This document shows positions 35,521-46,840 of a DNA stretch of 64,000 bases, piece by piece. How positions within the stretch are numbered: position 1 is the first letter of the stretch; each line of letters begins with the position of its first letter. Origin of the DNA: Pyronema omphalodes. Taxonomy: Eukaryota > Ascomycota > Pezizomycetes > Pezizales > Pyronemataceae. Below the pieces are notes generated by a model. It saw only the letters and a list, made by a program, of their open reading frames with translations. It was not told the origin of the DNA and searched no databases. The translations under genes and the position numbers were made by a program. Where the stretch lies: positions 124,001 through 188,000 of the forward strand of contig JAJJXM010000084.1 in the NCBI GenBank assembly GCA_024516155.1. The letters are read 5' to 3'.

Positions 35521-35758
35521 GCATAATACCAAGTCCATTTGCATACTAGCTAAGACATGATTTTTTTCGCACTTGTTTGTTTGTAGGAAACTTCAAAATG
35601 CCTTTCCTCCCAAAAAAGCACCTCTACCTAATGCCATGCAGAACCCAAAAATCCAATAAAATGAAAACAAACTCAAGACCAACTCCCATCATTCCGTCAT
35701 TCCAACATCAAACTAACTTCAACTTTCATTATTGCATTCCCGTCATAACTCGAGATAA

Positions 35759-36409
35759 TTAGTAGCTCTGGTAGTTGTTCTTCTTGTTCCATCCACCGTG
35801 GTTCTTCTTTCCATGGTCGTCATGGTCGTCGTGCCTGTTCCATCCACCATGGTTCTTCTTTCCGTGGTCGTCATGGTCGTCATGTCTGTTCCATCCACCA
35901 TGGTTCTTCTTTCCGTGGTCGTCATGGTCGTCATGTCTGTTCCATCCGCCGTGGTTCTTCTTTCCATGGTCGTTCCAACCACCGTGGCTCTTTCCGTGGT
36001 CCTTACGATTGTCGTGCTTGTAATCATCGTATCCAGCGACGGCCTCACGCTTGTAGTGGCTAGACTTCTTTCCAGAATCGTAGCTGTTGTAGCCGTGAGA
36101 CTTGTGGGAAACCTTGTTGTTGTGGTTGTTCCAGCCCTTTCTTCCATGGTCATCATTGTCATGCTTTCCCTTGGAGCTCCACTTGTTGTGACGGTCGTGG
36201 TCGTAGTCATCGTGCCTTCCCTTGGATCCCCAGTTGTTCTTCTTGTTGTCGTGGCCATAGTTGTTCCTGCAGTTGTAGCCAGAGCAGTAGTCGTCGTTTC
36301 CGGCAACTGGAGCGGCTACAGCGGCGGCCTCGGGAGCGGCCTCGGCGGCAGGTGCGGCCATGGCGAGACCCAAAAGCGCAATGCTGACGGTAGCGAGAGT
36401 GAAACGCAT
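35759..36409 (-). CDS. Secreted His/Asp/Trp-rich tandem-repeat protein 2 (candidate Kex2-processed)
   Basis: A single exon of 216 aa, paralogous to the gene at 32189-32983. The signal peptide (MRFTLATVSIALLGLAMA), alanine-rich AAPVAGN, YCSGYNC, the Kex2-like KREAVAGY (Lys-Arg at 120-121) and the ending GGWNKKNNYQSY are all shared. The repeat part differs: residues 150-200 are three 17-residue units KKNHGGWNRHDDHDDHG, flanked by partial copies. Here the repeats lack Tyr and carry Trp, whereas paralogue 1 repeats are Tyr-rich. Dibasic pairs again mark each unit border. Signal peptide plus dibasic-delimited repeats is the layout of Kex2-processed repeat proteins; the function is unknown. Confidence 0.82.
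   Translation of the reverse strand: MRFTLATVSIALLGLAMAAPAAEAAPEAAAVAAPVAGNDDYCSGYNCRNNYGHDNKKNNWGSKGRHDDYDHDRHNKWSSKGKHDNDDHGRKGWNNHNNKVSHKSHGYNSYDSGKKSSHYKREAVAGYDDYKHDNRKDHGKSHGGWNDHGKKNHGGWNRHDDHDDHGKKNHGGWNRHDDHDDHGKKNHGGWNRHDDHDDHGKKNHGGWNKKNNYQSY
35792..35962 (-). repeat. 51-bp coding repeats in secreted-repeat gene 2
   Basis: Three nearly identical 51-bp units plus a partial fourth, each starting with a Lys-Lys codon pair in the coding sense. Confidence 0.9.
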
Positions 36410-36552
36410 GATGAGTTTTTTTTGATGCGAAGGTTATTCGTAAAAAAGAAGTGACTGTGCTTTGGATGTAGAGCGAAGGTAAGGTGGGAGGATTGATGAG
36501 GAAGCTTGAGTTGGTGAGGAAAGAAGGAATTGAGGAAGGCGGGATGAGAGGG

Positions 36553-36559
36553 TATTTAT
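36553..36559 (-). promoter_or_regulatory. Conserved TATA-like box of secreted-repeat gene 2
   Basis: The minus strand reads GACATAAATACCC about 145 bp upstream of the ATG, matching the position in paralogue 1. Confidence 0.45.
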
Positions 36560-37610
36560 GTCTTCTTTCTCCCTCTGGAGATTGAGAGTTTCTTGGTCTA
36601 AGACTGATCATGAAGACGGTTGGATACTCTAGAGCGAGTGTTCTACGCTCTCGGCAGAAAACTGGTGGTGCATGATAGTTCTCAATTTCCAATGACCGAG
36701 TTCCTGCGGACGGCTGATCGACTCTAGCTGTCGTGCTCAATGGCGATCCGGGCCAAGGCTGATGTGTGATGTTGCCATGCTCTATTAGGAGGGTTTCAGA
36801 TTTGGAATATCCGTGACAGACAAAACCAATTGGTGTGTCTGCACGAAGTTTATTTTCGCTCCTGGATACGGGTTCCGGAGATGTGGTGCTTGGTCGTCGT
36901 GGCAAAGTATTGATGCAGGACGGACTAACCCGGAAAGCCGTCTTTGGCCAGCGATCATCATGTTTGAGTTCCTGGGATCCAAAATCCTGGTAAAAAAATA
37001 AAGTCTTCATAGGTCCGCTATTGAGGTAACAATAATCATTGGAGCGATGGAAACACGCGGGGCGGAAGCGAGAGCGAACGATTATTGATGGATTCATTTT
37101 CAACCCCGGCAAGCATTCTTTGACACCATAAGAAGGCTGCAAAATTGATTCACCAGTACTAATAATAGAATAACTTCGCTACAGAAATGCCATGGGTGAG
37201 AAGGAATTGAATTGCTCAGAGATCCGGACATCAGCAGTTTATTCCAACTTTAGTTTAGATCCGACAGCTTCAATTTGACAAGATCTCCGAAGAACATCGT
37301 CATAAACTTTAGTAATTCATCTTTAAGAAACTGATCCATACTCTTGCTAATCTCATAGAGAATGACACATTGTTTGAAGTTAATAACATCAGTAACACAA
37401 CGTAGAACTCTACACTTCCGAACGCCACCGGCCGGCATGCAGGACAGAGCTTTCCTGGGAGCTATAAATTCTGCTTAACTGATGCTTTGTCATAAATTTG
37501 TTGCACAAGGCAATCCAAGGTACGGCTGGGCTGGTTGCAAGCGGTGTTAAAACTGGGTGAATATGTTTCATATGCCATCACTCGTCTGGATGGCATGATT
37601 GTCAGCCGAA

Positions 37611-40600
37611 CTTGTTCACACCTTCACGCATAGATGATCAAAGATAGCAACAGTGATGACCGTCGAACACAAATAACTGAAGCTAGTGGACGGCTTCAGT
37701 TACACTTCAGCTCGTCTATTGAAGCCAATTGAAGTGCTAGATGCTCCAGATGGCGTATGAGAACACGGCATAAAGTGACATGGCGTTCGTAGAAATTCGG
37801 CCTAGGCTTGGACAAACTTCTGCAAGCTTACGGTAAAGCTGGATTATATGCATTATTATCCTGCTTTTGGAGATTTGAATATACACGTGTATCATGAAGT
37901 ACGGTGGAGGAAGAATCCAAAGACTCGGGATTGGGCTCTTGGGGAGCAACGCGCCCAGACTTTCAGGTTGCTCATATTGAACATCACAGAAGCCAAGAAA
38001 TTGAATAATAATAGATCCACGGTTTTAAGAGCACGGATATCCTCTCCAATAGTCATAATTAGTCCGTTAGACGAATTAGCTGTCTTGTATATGCTGTCTG
38101 CCTTGCCAATGTCGGCATTATTTCCACACGATGCCAATACATTTTTATACAGATGCATTTTGTGACTTGGTTCTACTTTTGCAAAAACTTCTAAAACAAT
38201 CAATAAATGCCAATAGAATCTTGAAAGGCTGTGTAATTCACAATATAATAAATTTGATATTATTGAGCCAATTGAGAGGCATATCGATGGACCAAGAACT
38301 CCACACCAACAATCAAGACATCGATTTTTGGTGCAGGATTCCCACTGTCTGCTATTTGCTGTTAAAGTGCATTTATTTACATCCGACAATTGTGGACGTT
38401 CTCATAGTTCGTCATAGAAAAAGTGTAAAACTGTAGTCTGAGGTGTATAAACTGAATCCGTTCTCGCTTTCGCTAAGGAAGAGCTCGGAACTCCGAATTA
38501 TACACATCGGCCGATAATATATGGGTTTTTAGGTCTGGGAATATCTTCAACCGAAGATACCCCGAATATTCGCTTCACATACCTCCCAATTAGTTCCCAC
38601 CATACCCAAAACTGTAAGGATTGGATCTTTCCTAAACCACGTCATTCTCGCCAGACTTGTTTGTGAAATAAGCATTGAGTAACAAGCTATGTGTCATACA
38701 TGCATGTTGTACTGTTGTCAGAGCCTCGCTCTCGTTCCACACACCGTCATGCTTTCAGCTCTATAGTTGGCTGCCTTCATTGGCATTTGATGTGGAGGTT
38801 ATTTCATGTTAGGTCCGATGGGATTCAGACGGTAAATGTGTACTCGAGTTCAAGGGTAAGTCCGGCACCCCGTTGTATCACTGCCTGACCTTTGTCCTCC
38901 CATACAACTGCAAATACCGAGAACATGGTTTTTAATGAAGCATCAAAGATATTTCGACGGTTATGGTGAAAATTAGCTATTACAGGGCTCTTCAACCCTT
39001 GCTATTCTCCAGGAAACCTCATGAGTTCTGGTTGTTCGGTTGCTATGTCCTGATTGTGTGGGTTGTGCCGTGATTAAGGCACCCTTTGAGCATATTATTC
39101 TCGAGAACTATGTTCTGAACCCCAGCCTGCGTCATGCCCTGCCAATTGGCGGGCCGTTGGCGCAGTCGAATTTCACAGAACAAAAAAAATAACAGCAAGT
39201 AAACCCTATGAACAAAGACCGACTGTAAGGTCAAACTGGAGATATGTGTGGTTGCCTAGTACATAGACCCAAGATACATCGGCCGATAAGTCACCGGGTT
39301 GTACGACAATGCATTTGTACGAGGTTCATTTCGAACTTTGTGGTAAAAGAGAATACTTTGAGTACCTTTCTGCAGGACGCAGGTAATTCAGCGAGTTAGA
39401 AAATGTGATGCACATAATTTCTTCAAGGCCAAGGTGACATTAAATGAGGATCTGATTTATGCATCGGCAATGATTCTCCGAACAGTTGTAACGGTACTTG
39501 GCTGCATATGATCGGTACCAAGACAATACTACAGATCCACGCGGCGTCTCATGTATTTCCATGCACTGTTGATCAGTTGAATTGTATCGGGCCAGACATA
39601 AAAAACAAAAAATAACCTGCCAAATAAAAAGCATTGCGCGATGCGATGTATCGACCGATGTAACATTTTACAGTACTGCATGTAAGACATACATACTTTC
39701 GGTGTTGGCAGTACATATATGCGTGTATGTGAGACAAGGCTGAGATACAGGAATGTCGAGTGCCTTGCCAAGCCCCGAACAGGTTTTCAGCCTGTTGGAA
39801 ACGCCTGTTTCGAGCAAGGCATGTTTTGTGATTGTGTTCCTACTGCGTCGTAGTGGAGAATGCCTACCTGAGTAGGCACAATCTAGGATTATCAAACAGG
39901 CAAGATATTATTAGCTACTCAATCGTCCTGTCATGTTGTACCGTTCCCCGTGGCGAACGTGTTTGCCTGTTTATCATCCGGATTATCATATCGGCTCGTA
40001 TTCACCGCATTTCCTGGCGGAAACGAGAGCATCCAATCGATCCTCGCTAAAATCATTCTTCCCAAAATTGTTTTTGTCCCATCTCTGTAGGTCTTGGTCA
40101 TGCCACCCATCCGCAAGAATATTTTTGGGCCTGGAAGCCTGGGGATATGCTCGCATCATGGAAATTCCAGTCTTGAGTTCTTTTAGGGTTTGGTGAGGCT
40201 ATCTACCGACTCGGATTTGACCTCTCTGATGCGGAACTTATTCCACGCGAAAATCAGGCGACTACGAGTCCACGCGGTATATCTTTGATTCCAATTAATT
40301 CTTATGAAGTGGAAATATTCTTAAATTAAAGCAATGTCACTACGTTTCTGTGTGCCTTTCAAATTTAATAATTTCCAAACGTGATCCGCAGGAGATATCC
40401 GAACTAGGGTTGGTGCCAGCGTTCCTGATATCCGGGTCGCTTCTGGAACCCCGGTGAAAATCATCTCTTGGCTAAATGCTAAATACCTTCTTTTAACGCC
40501 GGAAAAACATAAGTAGAACGTGTTACAACCGGAGGTATCTCGGCCTTTCATCCCAAGACAAGAAAAATTACATTGGTTTATTCAACTTTACCCGTTCCGC

Positions 40601-43600
40601 TGGGTACTTTTCCTGAACGTCAACTTTGATTCAATAGTTGATCTTGCCCCAATCATGAAACCGCAACAAGCCGAAGATAACCGCAAATAAACTTATGGAA
40701 TGCTATTCCGGTGGATGAAATTTTGTCTTTCAAACCTGTCGTGATTCCGCATATTACGAGGTTTCATTGGAAGTATTTCTTGGCTTTATATACATACTCT
40801 GCTACGCACATATCCATACTTCAAGGCATCGGTATGTGCAACACATACTGACAGTGTTTCACCGGCATCGGAGTGAACACCCGATAACCGAATAATTTGT
40901 TTAATTATGGCATTTTCATCAGCAATTGAAACGTGATACAGATAAAAAACACTATACGCAGGGCTGGGATCAGTTATGACCATTGATTACAGGTTGTATT
41001 GATGATATAGATGTGGTTTTGCACTAGCAATCAGGAATGATCTCATACTAAGTGGTAGTGAGATTCTAAAATAACCGGCCACCCTACCAGATTTTGGTGT
41101 TCCCCCAAAGCAATTCTATGTAAGGTTTCCTCGGAAGTTAGGCGACTGTCTTCTTGTTACGTGTAAAATCCATCGATTTAGGCCTCCTGTTACATACAGA
41201 AAGGTCGTATCAAACTAGTTACTTGGTATCGCCCGTGTTTTATAAGTCATCATCTTGAAGCCATTATGAATGTACATAAACTTCCAAGCGGCAGTTGTTA
41301 GTTTACTGTAGAAAATATCCCAGTTATCCTGAAAGAAGGCCGCATACCAAAATGCAAAACCATTGTAATGCAGAATTATACCTGCGAGGCTGCTGCTTGT
41401 CATTGTGAGCGCATTTACGAGAGATTAATATCGAAAACCAATCATCCAAACAGGACAGCTTTCACCGTCGCCTAAGCCTGTCATGACTTGGTTCTCCAAA
41501 CCTTTCAATAAAATTTGGAGCGACAACTCCCAGATTATCGAAGCAACTTTCGTGTACCCTCTTAATTTCCACGGCATCCAAGAGGTTACCACTATCCTAT
41601 CTTATGCATTTCAATCTCGAAGCATAATTGCCAGTACGTGATGCAACCCTGTATATGTATTCTTTCCTTCAATCACTTTTTTTTCATGAAGTAGCGGCTC
41701 AGAAAAACATAAACCAGACCAATGAATCCCCCAATCTTTAAACATAACCAAGCCTTCGGATATCCCCATTAATGTTTGCACCATCTGATTTCTCCATCCC
41801 TGGTTAGATAACATACTGAAGCAAATAGAATAGCCGGAGGTATGTATACGATGGATTCTGATGGAATCCCTAAAACTCAGCCTCAGGTTCCCGTTCGGAA
41901 ATCCCCAGAATTCAGCTCTTGGCATATACACTTATTCCATGTGTGGACGCGTAAGTACTTCGAATCCTCTTATATTTACAGCAGGAACGATCCGGGTGCC
42001 ATTGGGAAAAAAAACAAGACTGGATACTCTTAGCGAGACAACGCACGAAGCACGATGTAACTTCACGGTGGAAAAGGTAGACACATCATAAGCCTTTCAA
42101 AAGTTTCTGGATGAAAAGAAGTTGCCGGAACTATATGCATACGGCCTGGAGTGAGTGTATGTACAAGTCACGAGAGCTTTTTCACAGCGGCTATTGTATC
42201 TATGTAATTCAAAATACCTTACGGAATCGAAGGATAGAACGGCTATTTTACTAAGACATGTAAGTTTTCTGTTGTTAGGGAAGTAAAGTTTCGATATTGA
42301 ACTTATGATGACCGGTAATATCACCTGTACTGTACCCGTTCTAACAAATGCCACTCCCCCCCCCCCCCGCTCCATTCTTTTGTGATACCTACCTCTCTAT
42401 CCCGCTTAACGAAAAGCCACAACAACACTCTCACAACCCATCAACCAAACACCACATCACCATAGTCAGTATGTAAGACACTTACTGGCACTCGCTATGC
42501 ATACATACTCAAACAATCCTGTGAAACCTGAAGATTATTAATCTCCAAGCACACAACGGGGTTGGGAAGGCTTGCATAAAGACATCATATGCTTTGTTTT
42601 TTTAGGGCTGATGATGGAACTTGCCGGGATTTTAGGTATGTAGGTATGACTTGTACTTGTACTGTATGTAGGTGACTTGGAGCTGCTTCCCAACTACATA
42701 TGGTTCTGGGGGTCGAATGCGATGGGTTGGAGTGTACACGTTATGAAAGCTTTGAAGGCTGGGTTTCATGTGCTCTGATGTAGTAGATGAGTCGATTCAT
42801 TCAATTATACTTTAATCGAAGCTAAAAGAATGTAAAGCCCGATGAGATGAAATTTCTACTCAACATCCATCACTCCACCCCAGTATCCGCTATGTACCCG
42901 ATCACCCTCTTCTACACCTTCACCATACCACCAGCTCTATCCCTCATCATCAATCCTCAACTCTCTCTCTCAAAAAAAAAAAAATTCACCATATCCCATT
43001 ACACTCTCTTTATCCCAATCGCAATTCCTGTATCTTCACTTCATACCTACCCGCAACTATCCCTACCCAACCCCCCCCCCCCCCCCCCCCTGCACCCACC
43101 AACCATCCTTTTCTCCCGTTTACAGATCCCGCAAACCGACCTACAAACCCACATAACTCCATAAAAAACGATCTCCCCCAAAAATCCTAAACCCATTCCT
43201 TTACCCTTACAGCACACTCTCAACTATTCAGTTACAGATTCAACTACCTACCAAACGTGCCCTTAGAGTAAACAGTCCATAGTCCATAGTCCATAGCCCA
43301 TAGTCCATAGTCCATAGTCCCATAATGCATAGTCCATAGTCCATAGTCCATAATACATACAATAAACAACCACCAACCCAAACCCCCCTACTAACATCTC
43401 AGATATCAAACCGAAAATACTTCAAACCAGGAATGATATTATGTAAACAACAAATCTACAGCTCCTTATACTCCATCAGGAAATGAAAATAAAACAAAAC
43501 CCTAGAAATAACATCAATCAATCAATCAATACCACAGCATAAACGCAATACATAACACCCAATACCATAAAAGAACAAGAAGTAAAAGGTACCATCAGTT

Positions 43601-43753
43601 AGTTATCAATTCAACAATTTCATTAACCCCCAACTCCCGTAGCAATAAACAAATCACAAAAAAAAGATCCACGGCAAAAAATATAACCAACCAAAACCGG
43701 GAAAAAAAAGGTACTATGGATGGATGGATGTCGGACAGGCACCAAAAAAGATA
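37611..43753. other. About 6 kb without a recognisable gene
   Basis: I read both strands and found only short frames with no domain-like sequence. It includes a palindromic ATCGGCCGAT near 38505 and again in ACATCGGCCGATAAG near 39280, C-tracts near 42356-42367 and 43070-43090, and scattered AT-rich DNA. Degraded mobile elements are possible but I could not identify any. Confidence 0.45.
43270..43356. repeat. Degenerate GTCCATA heptamer tandem array
   Basis: About eleven units of GTCCATA with a few variants (GCCCATA, CATAATGCATA). No coding role is seen. Confidence 0.85.
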
Positions 43754-43837
43754 CTCCTCGGCGGGGAATTGAACCCCGGTCTCCCGCGAACTATCAGTAG
43801 TGACAGGCGGAAATACTAACCACTATACTACCGAGGA
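43754..43837 (-). tRNA. tRNA-Asp (GTC) with intron, copy 1
   Basis: Acceptor TCCTCGG/CCGAGGA, discriminator G. Anticodon stem TCCGC/GCGGG encloses CTGTCA, a 12-nt insertion and C, so the anticodon is GTC with an intron after position 37. T-arm GGGGT-TCAATTC-CCCGC (last base of the stem is a G-C pair). Identical in sequence to the copies at 51857 and 52831. Confidence 0.93.
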
Positions 43838-44237
43838 TTATGTGTAGTGTGTTAAGATAACATACATCACAGCTAAACTATGTAATAGAAAGACATTGTG
43901 ATGAGTTCATGACACACAGCGCTGTTGGCAAAAGTATTTGCGGGAGCTTGTAGAAAAGAAGGCATACTCACTGATGGTTGACAGCGCGCTGTGGTCAAAC
44001 TCTGCGCTACATCTCTTCAAAGCACTGCAGTCGCGTTTGAGTCAAGCATCATGCTGATCAAGAGTCATTGGGCATAGACGCGTCACGACAGTTGCCAACG
44101 CCGCTTAGACAGCATTTTGTGAAACATTGACGCGTCTTCATGAAGAATCTAACACACGACTCATCTCAATCATTCCCATTAATCTCTTCTTCACCCGCAT
44201 CCCTCAGGATACCAGACAACGAAAAGAACAAGCAATT

Positions 44238-44485
44238 GTCGCGTCAACTGGAGGCAGTACAATACCAGTGACACAGTGGTCAGTCGACATGAGCAAGCTC
44301 AGAGGCCAACAACCCAATTACAAAAATAAGATTAATATAAGAAGGTTCAAATAGAACCGTTTCAGATATTAAACTGAAAAGAACAGATACTACACTTGAT
44401 CTAAGCCAAAAGGCTGTGGAATTTATTAGCATTTGTTGATGATGATAAAAGTTGGGGTGTGGTGAGGACGTACCAAAGAGAGCTA
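44238..44485 (-). ncRNA. U2 snRNA gene, with a putative spliceosomal intron after about nt 12
   Basis: Core component of the U2 snRNP, which pairs with the intron branch site. From 44413 downward the minus strand reads CCTTTTGGCTTAGATC, then AAGTGTAGTATCTGTTCTTTTCAG, holding the branch-site recognition GTAGTA. Stem-loop IIa (TCAGTTTAATATCTGA), IIb (GGTTC/GAACC), a Sm site (ATTTTTGTAA), stem III and stem-loop IV (CTGGTATTGTACTGCCTCCAG) follow. The conserved 5' end CTCTCTTTG that precedes CC in other fungal U2 RNAs is not adjacent; it lies at 44482-44474 and is followed by GTACGT. Excising 44473-44414 (60 nt; GTACGT...TGCTAAT...CCACAG) rebuilds CTCTCTTTGCCTTTTGGC. A TATA box lies about 35 nt upstream. 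The 3' end is approximate. Confidence 0.93.
44414..44473 (-). other. Putative mRNA-type intron inside the U2 snRNA gene
   Basis: A 60-nt segment with donor GTACGT, branch-like TGCTAAT about 12 nt before the acceptor, and CCACAG. These match the mRNA introns of this window. It splits the U2 5' end between CTCTTTG and CCTTTTGG. Introns in snRNA genes are known but rare, for example in the basidiomycete yeast Rhodotorula hasegawae. Confidence 0.8.
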
Positions 44486-45000
44486 AAGAAGAAACAGAAG
44501 GGGGAGATGGGTAGGTTTATATAGCTCGGGTGAGGGAGGGTAACGGTCAAAGTTTGCACGCTAGACGGGGAAATAGTTATACCACGCTATATTAGTGGCT
44601 TGGTCAGCACAGCCACCCTGCAGAGCAGATGGAGCCCGAAGCTTGGTCACGTTCACTGTCGGCCAAATTACCACTTGGATGGGTCCAGCAGGCCCGTACA
44701 TAGACAAAAAAGGTTCCTAATGGCAGCAAGAGTATATACGCATAAAAGCTTCTCAGAATTATCCATGGCCAGGATAAAAACTTTATACAAATACATTGAT
44801 ATAGTATTCTGAAACAAAAGAAAAAAGTAAGCGGTGACAGTCAACCAACCCCGGATATAAACAACATCCTACAACAAAAGAAGAGTAGAGTTACAAAACA
44901 AAAACACCGCTATAAACGCCATAAAAAATCACCATAACCTCCCTGAACCTTTATACATCCACTAATCATCTAATACATCACCATCATCTACACAATTCCC
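44486..45000. other. U2 promoter and intergenic DNA
   Basis: U2 promoter region then AT-rich DNA up to the stop of the next gene. No coding region is supported. Confidence 0.5.
44516..44523 (-). promoter_or_regulatory. TATA box of the U2 snRNA gene
   Basis: TATATAAA on the minus strand, about 38 nt before the inferred U2 5' end at 44485. The spacing suits the inferred start with the extra exon and would be about 100 nt if U2 began only at 44422. Confidence 0.6.
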
Positions 45001-46016
45001 CTACTTGCGGTTGTTCTGTCTGTTTCCAAGAATCTGGACCATACGGACAAAGATGTTGATAAAGTCCAACTCAAGCTTAATGCTCTCATTGACAGTATCC
45101 TTCTTGATCAATCCACGCTCGGCAAGTCTTGCACGGTGCTGAACCTTCTGAACATCGTAGAGAGTGAATCCACCAAAGACGGCAAGTCCTCCGTAAAGGT
45201 AGACAGCCTCAGCTCCTGCAACGGCAGCGGTACCAAGGGGGAGGATCATAGGTGCAAGGGAAGCAAGACAGACGACAGCAAGACCCCCGAGAAGAGGTCC
45301 TCCGAGCCAGAGGTATTTGTCCTACATTTATCATCAGTATATTGTCAAAGTAGCCATAAACCACCGGGGAAACTCACCTCCTTAGCAGTAGCAGCGACGT
45401 AAGAAATAGATCCCATCATTCCAACCGTGTAGAGACCAGCACGAGCGAGAATAGCGGGCGAGTAGAAGAAAAGAGGAGCAAGGGTAACAGCCTGAGTAAG
45501 GTTGAAACCAGTCCACAAAAGGTGTTTCTGGACATAGTTCTCTGGGTCGGTGTAAAGAGTTCCATACATAGTTCCGATACTAGCAACAAGTCCAGCACCC
45601 ATAACCATCCAAGGGTTCATAGACATGAGTCTATAACTCCAACCTCTGTTATGTAGAGCCTTTGCCGCAAGACCAATCATACCGACTCCCATACCAGTGT
45701 AGGTGAAAGTTTCCTTCAAGAACTGTTGCTCAAACTCAGGGATTCCTCCAACCCGCTTCTCGCCGTTGAAGAGGACATTGATACCAACGAGAGCACCACC
45801 GAAGATGGCTCCGGAAACAGCCAACTTGCGGTAGGCCTCAGCCTTGGAGGGACGACGGACGATGGCAGATTCGGTGGTGAAGAAACGCTTAGAGAGGGGC
45901 GCGCGGGGAATCTGGCGGAGGACCGAGGGGCGGACGGTGGTGAAGTTTCGTGCGGCTTGCGTGAGCGGCTTCATGGCGGCCGGGCGCCGGAGAGCATTGA
46001 AAAGCATAGGTTGCAT
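45001..46016 (-). CDS. Bax-inhibitor-1 family, mitochondrial GHITM/TMBIM5-like protein
   Basis: Predicted inner-mitochondrial-membrane protein. Exons 46016-45378 and 45321-45001 give 319 aa. The first 60 residues are rich in Arg, Ser and Ala with almost no acids (MQPMLFNALRRPAAMKPLTQAARNF...), typical of a mitochondrial presequence. Hydrophobic segments then alternate through the chain (AVSGAIFGGALVGINVLF; GMGVGMIGLAAKAL; WMVMGAGLVASIGTMYGTLY; and others), ending with YLYGGLAVFGGFTLYDVQKV, the Bax-inhibitor-1 signature, and LELDFINIFVRMVQILG. Human GHITM/MICS1 is implicated in cristae structure and mitochondrial ion exchange; that role is known for the animal protein and only inferred here. 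The intron is 56 nt, phase 0. The open frame extends upstream without any ATG, so 46016 is the start. Confidence 0.9.
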
Positions 46017-46840
46017 GGTGTTGTGTTGCTGTAGGCTGTAGCTGTTGTTGCAGATGTGGTTGGTTGTTGGTTGGGTGGGGAGCTGGTTTTGAAGGCTGCA
46101 GCAAGGGTGGCGGTAATGACGTTGGGCGCGAGGATCAGCTTGCTTGGTAAGTTCTAGAAGGTGATCATCGGTTAGCACTCGCCGGGTGTGTTACTCCGTT
46201 TGAGTCATTTCCAAGGGATTCAGAAATGATTATCAAATGAAGAACAGTGCGACAAATACCTCAGCCATTGATATGTGTGTGCTTTGTTCTTCTTCCTTTT
46301 CTTCCATTGGCTTCTTAACTTCCGTCTGTTTCTTCACGTCATGCGCTCGAAACTCAAGCTTCGCTGAATCATCCACACTTCATCCAGAACTTCATATAGC
46401 AACTCATGTATTCAGGCAGCAGCCGATAAAGATAGATAACAGATGTTTTACAATTCGTGTCAGGCATTGATAATAGACGGCTACAAAACGTTTTACAGTT
46501 ATGATATTGAGGTCGTTCCAGGCCTAAGATACAAAACTCCAAAATCCTGGGTCTCCTTTAAACACTGCATGGGGTATCGATTATCGGCCCTGAAGTAAAG
46601 TGGGTATCGTACATAGATAATGTAGAAAGCAATAAAAAAAAACACACACAATAAGTAATCGCCGAAAAGAACAAACAAAAAAAAAGGTAACCCCGTAAAA
46701 CAACATATCAGAATCACTTTGTACAGAAAGAAACAAAAATAAGAATGTGCTCCGACAGAATAAACCAACCGAACCATCTTCAAATCACCGCCATCCCATA
46801 AAGAATAACAAGCAAAAAAAATCTCACAAACCAATCCCGT
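46017..46840. other. Intergenic
   Basis: Promoter of the GHITM-like gene and 3' region of kinesin-8. No gene is seen. Confidence 0.5.

Larger units (their letters stand above)
35521..37610. repeat. Segmental duplication, unit 2 (carries secreted-repeat gene 2)
   Basis: Direct-orientation homologue of 31767-34290, containing the paralogous gene and homologous promoter, leader and upstream DNA. Ends are approximate. Confidence 0.8.

Noticed and set aside
36207..37142. 311-codon open frame upstream of and overlapping secreted-repeat gene 2
   Set aside because: Starts with TTG, overlaps the signal-peptide end of the real gene in another frame and has no conserved features.
27993..37610. A secondary-metabolite (dikaritin-type) gene cluster around the Zn2Cys6 regulator
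   Set aside because: No DUF3328 protein, tyrosinase, methyltransferase, P450 or transporter is visible between the regulator and the repeat genes; only the candidate precursors are present.
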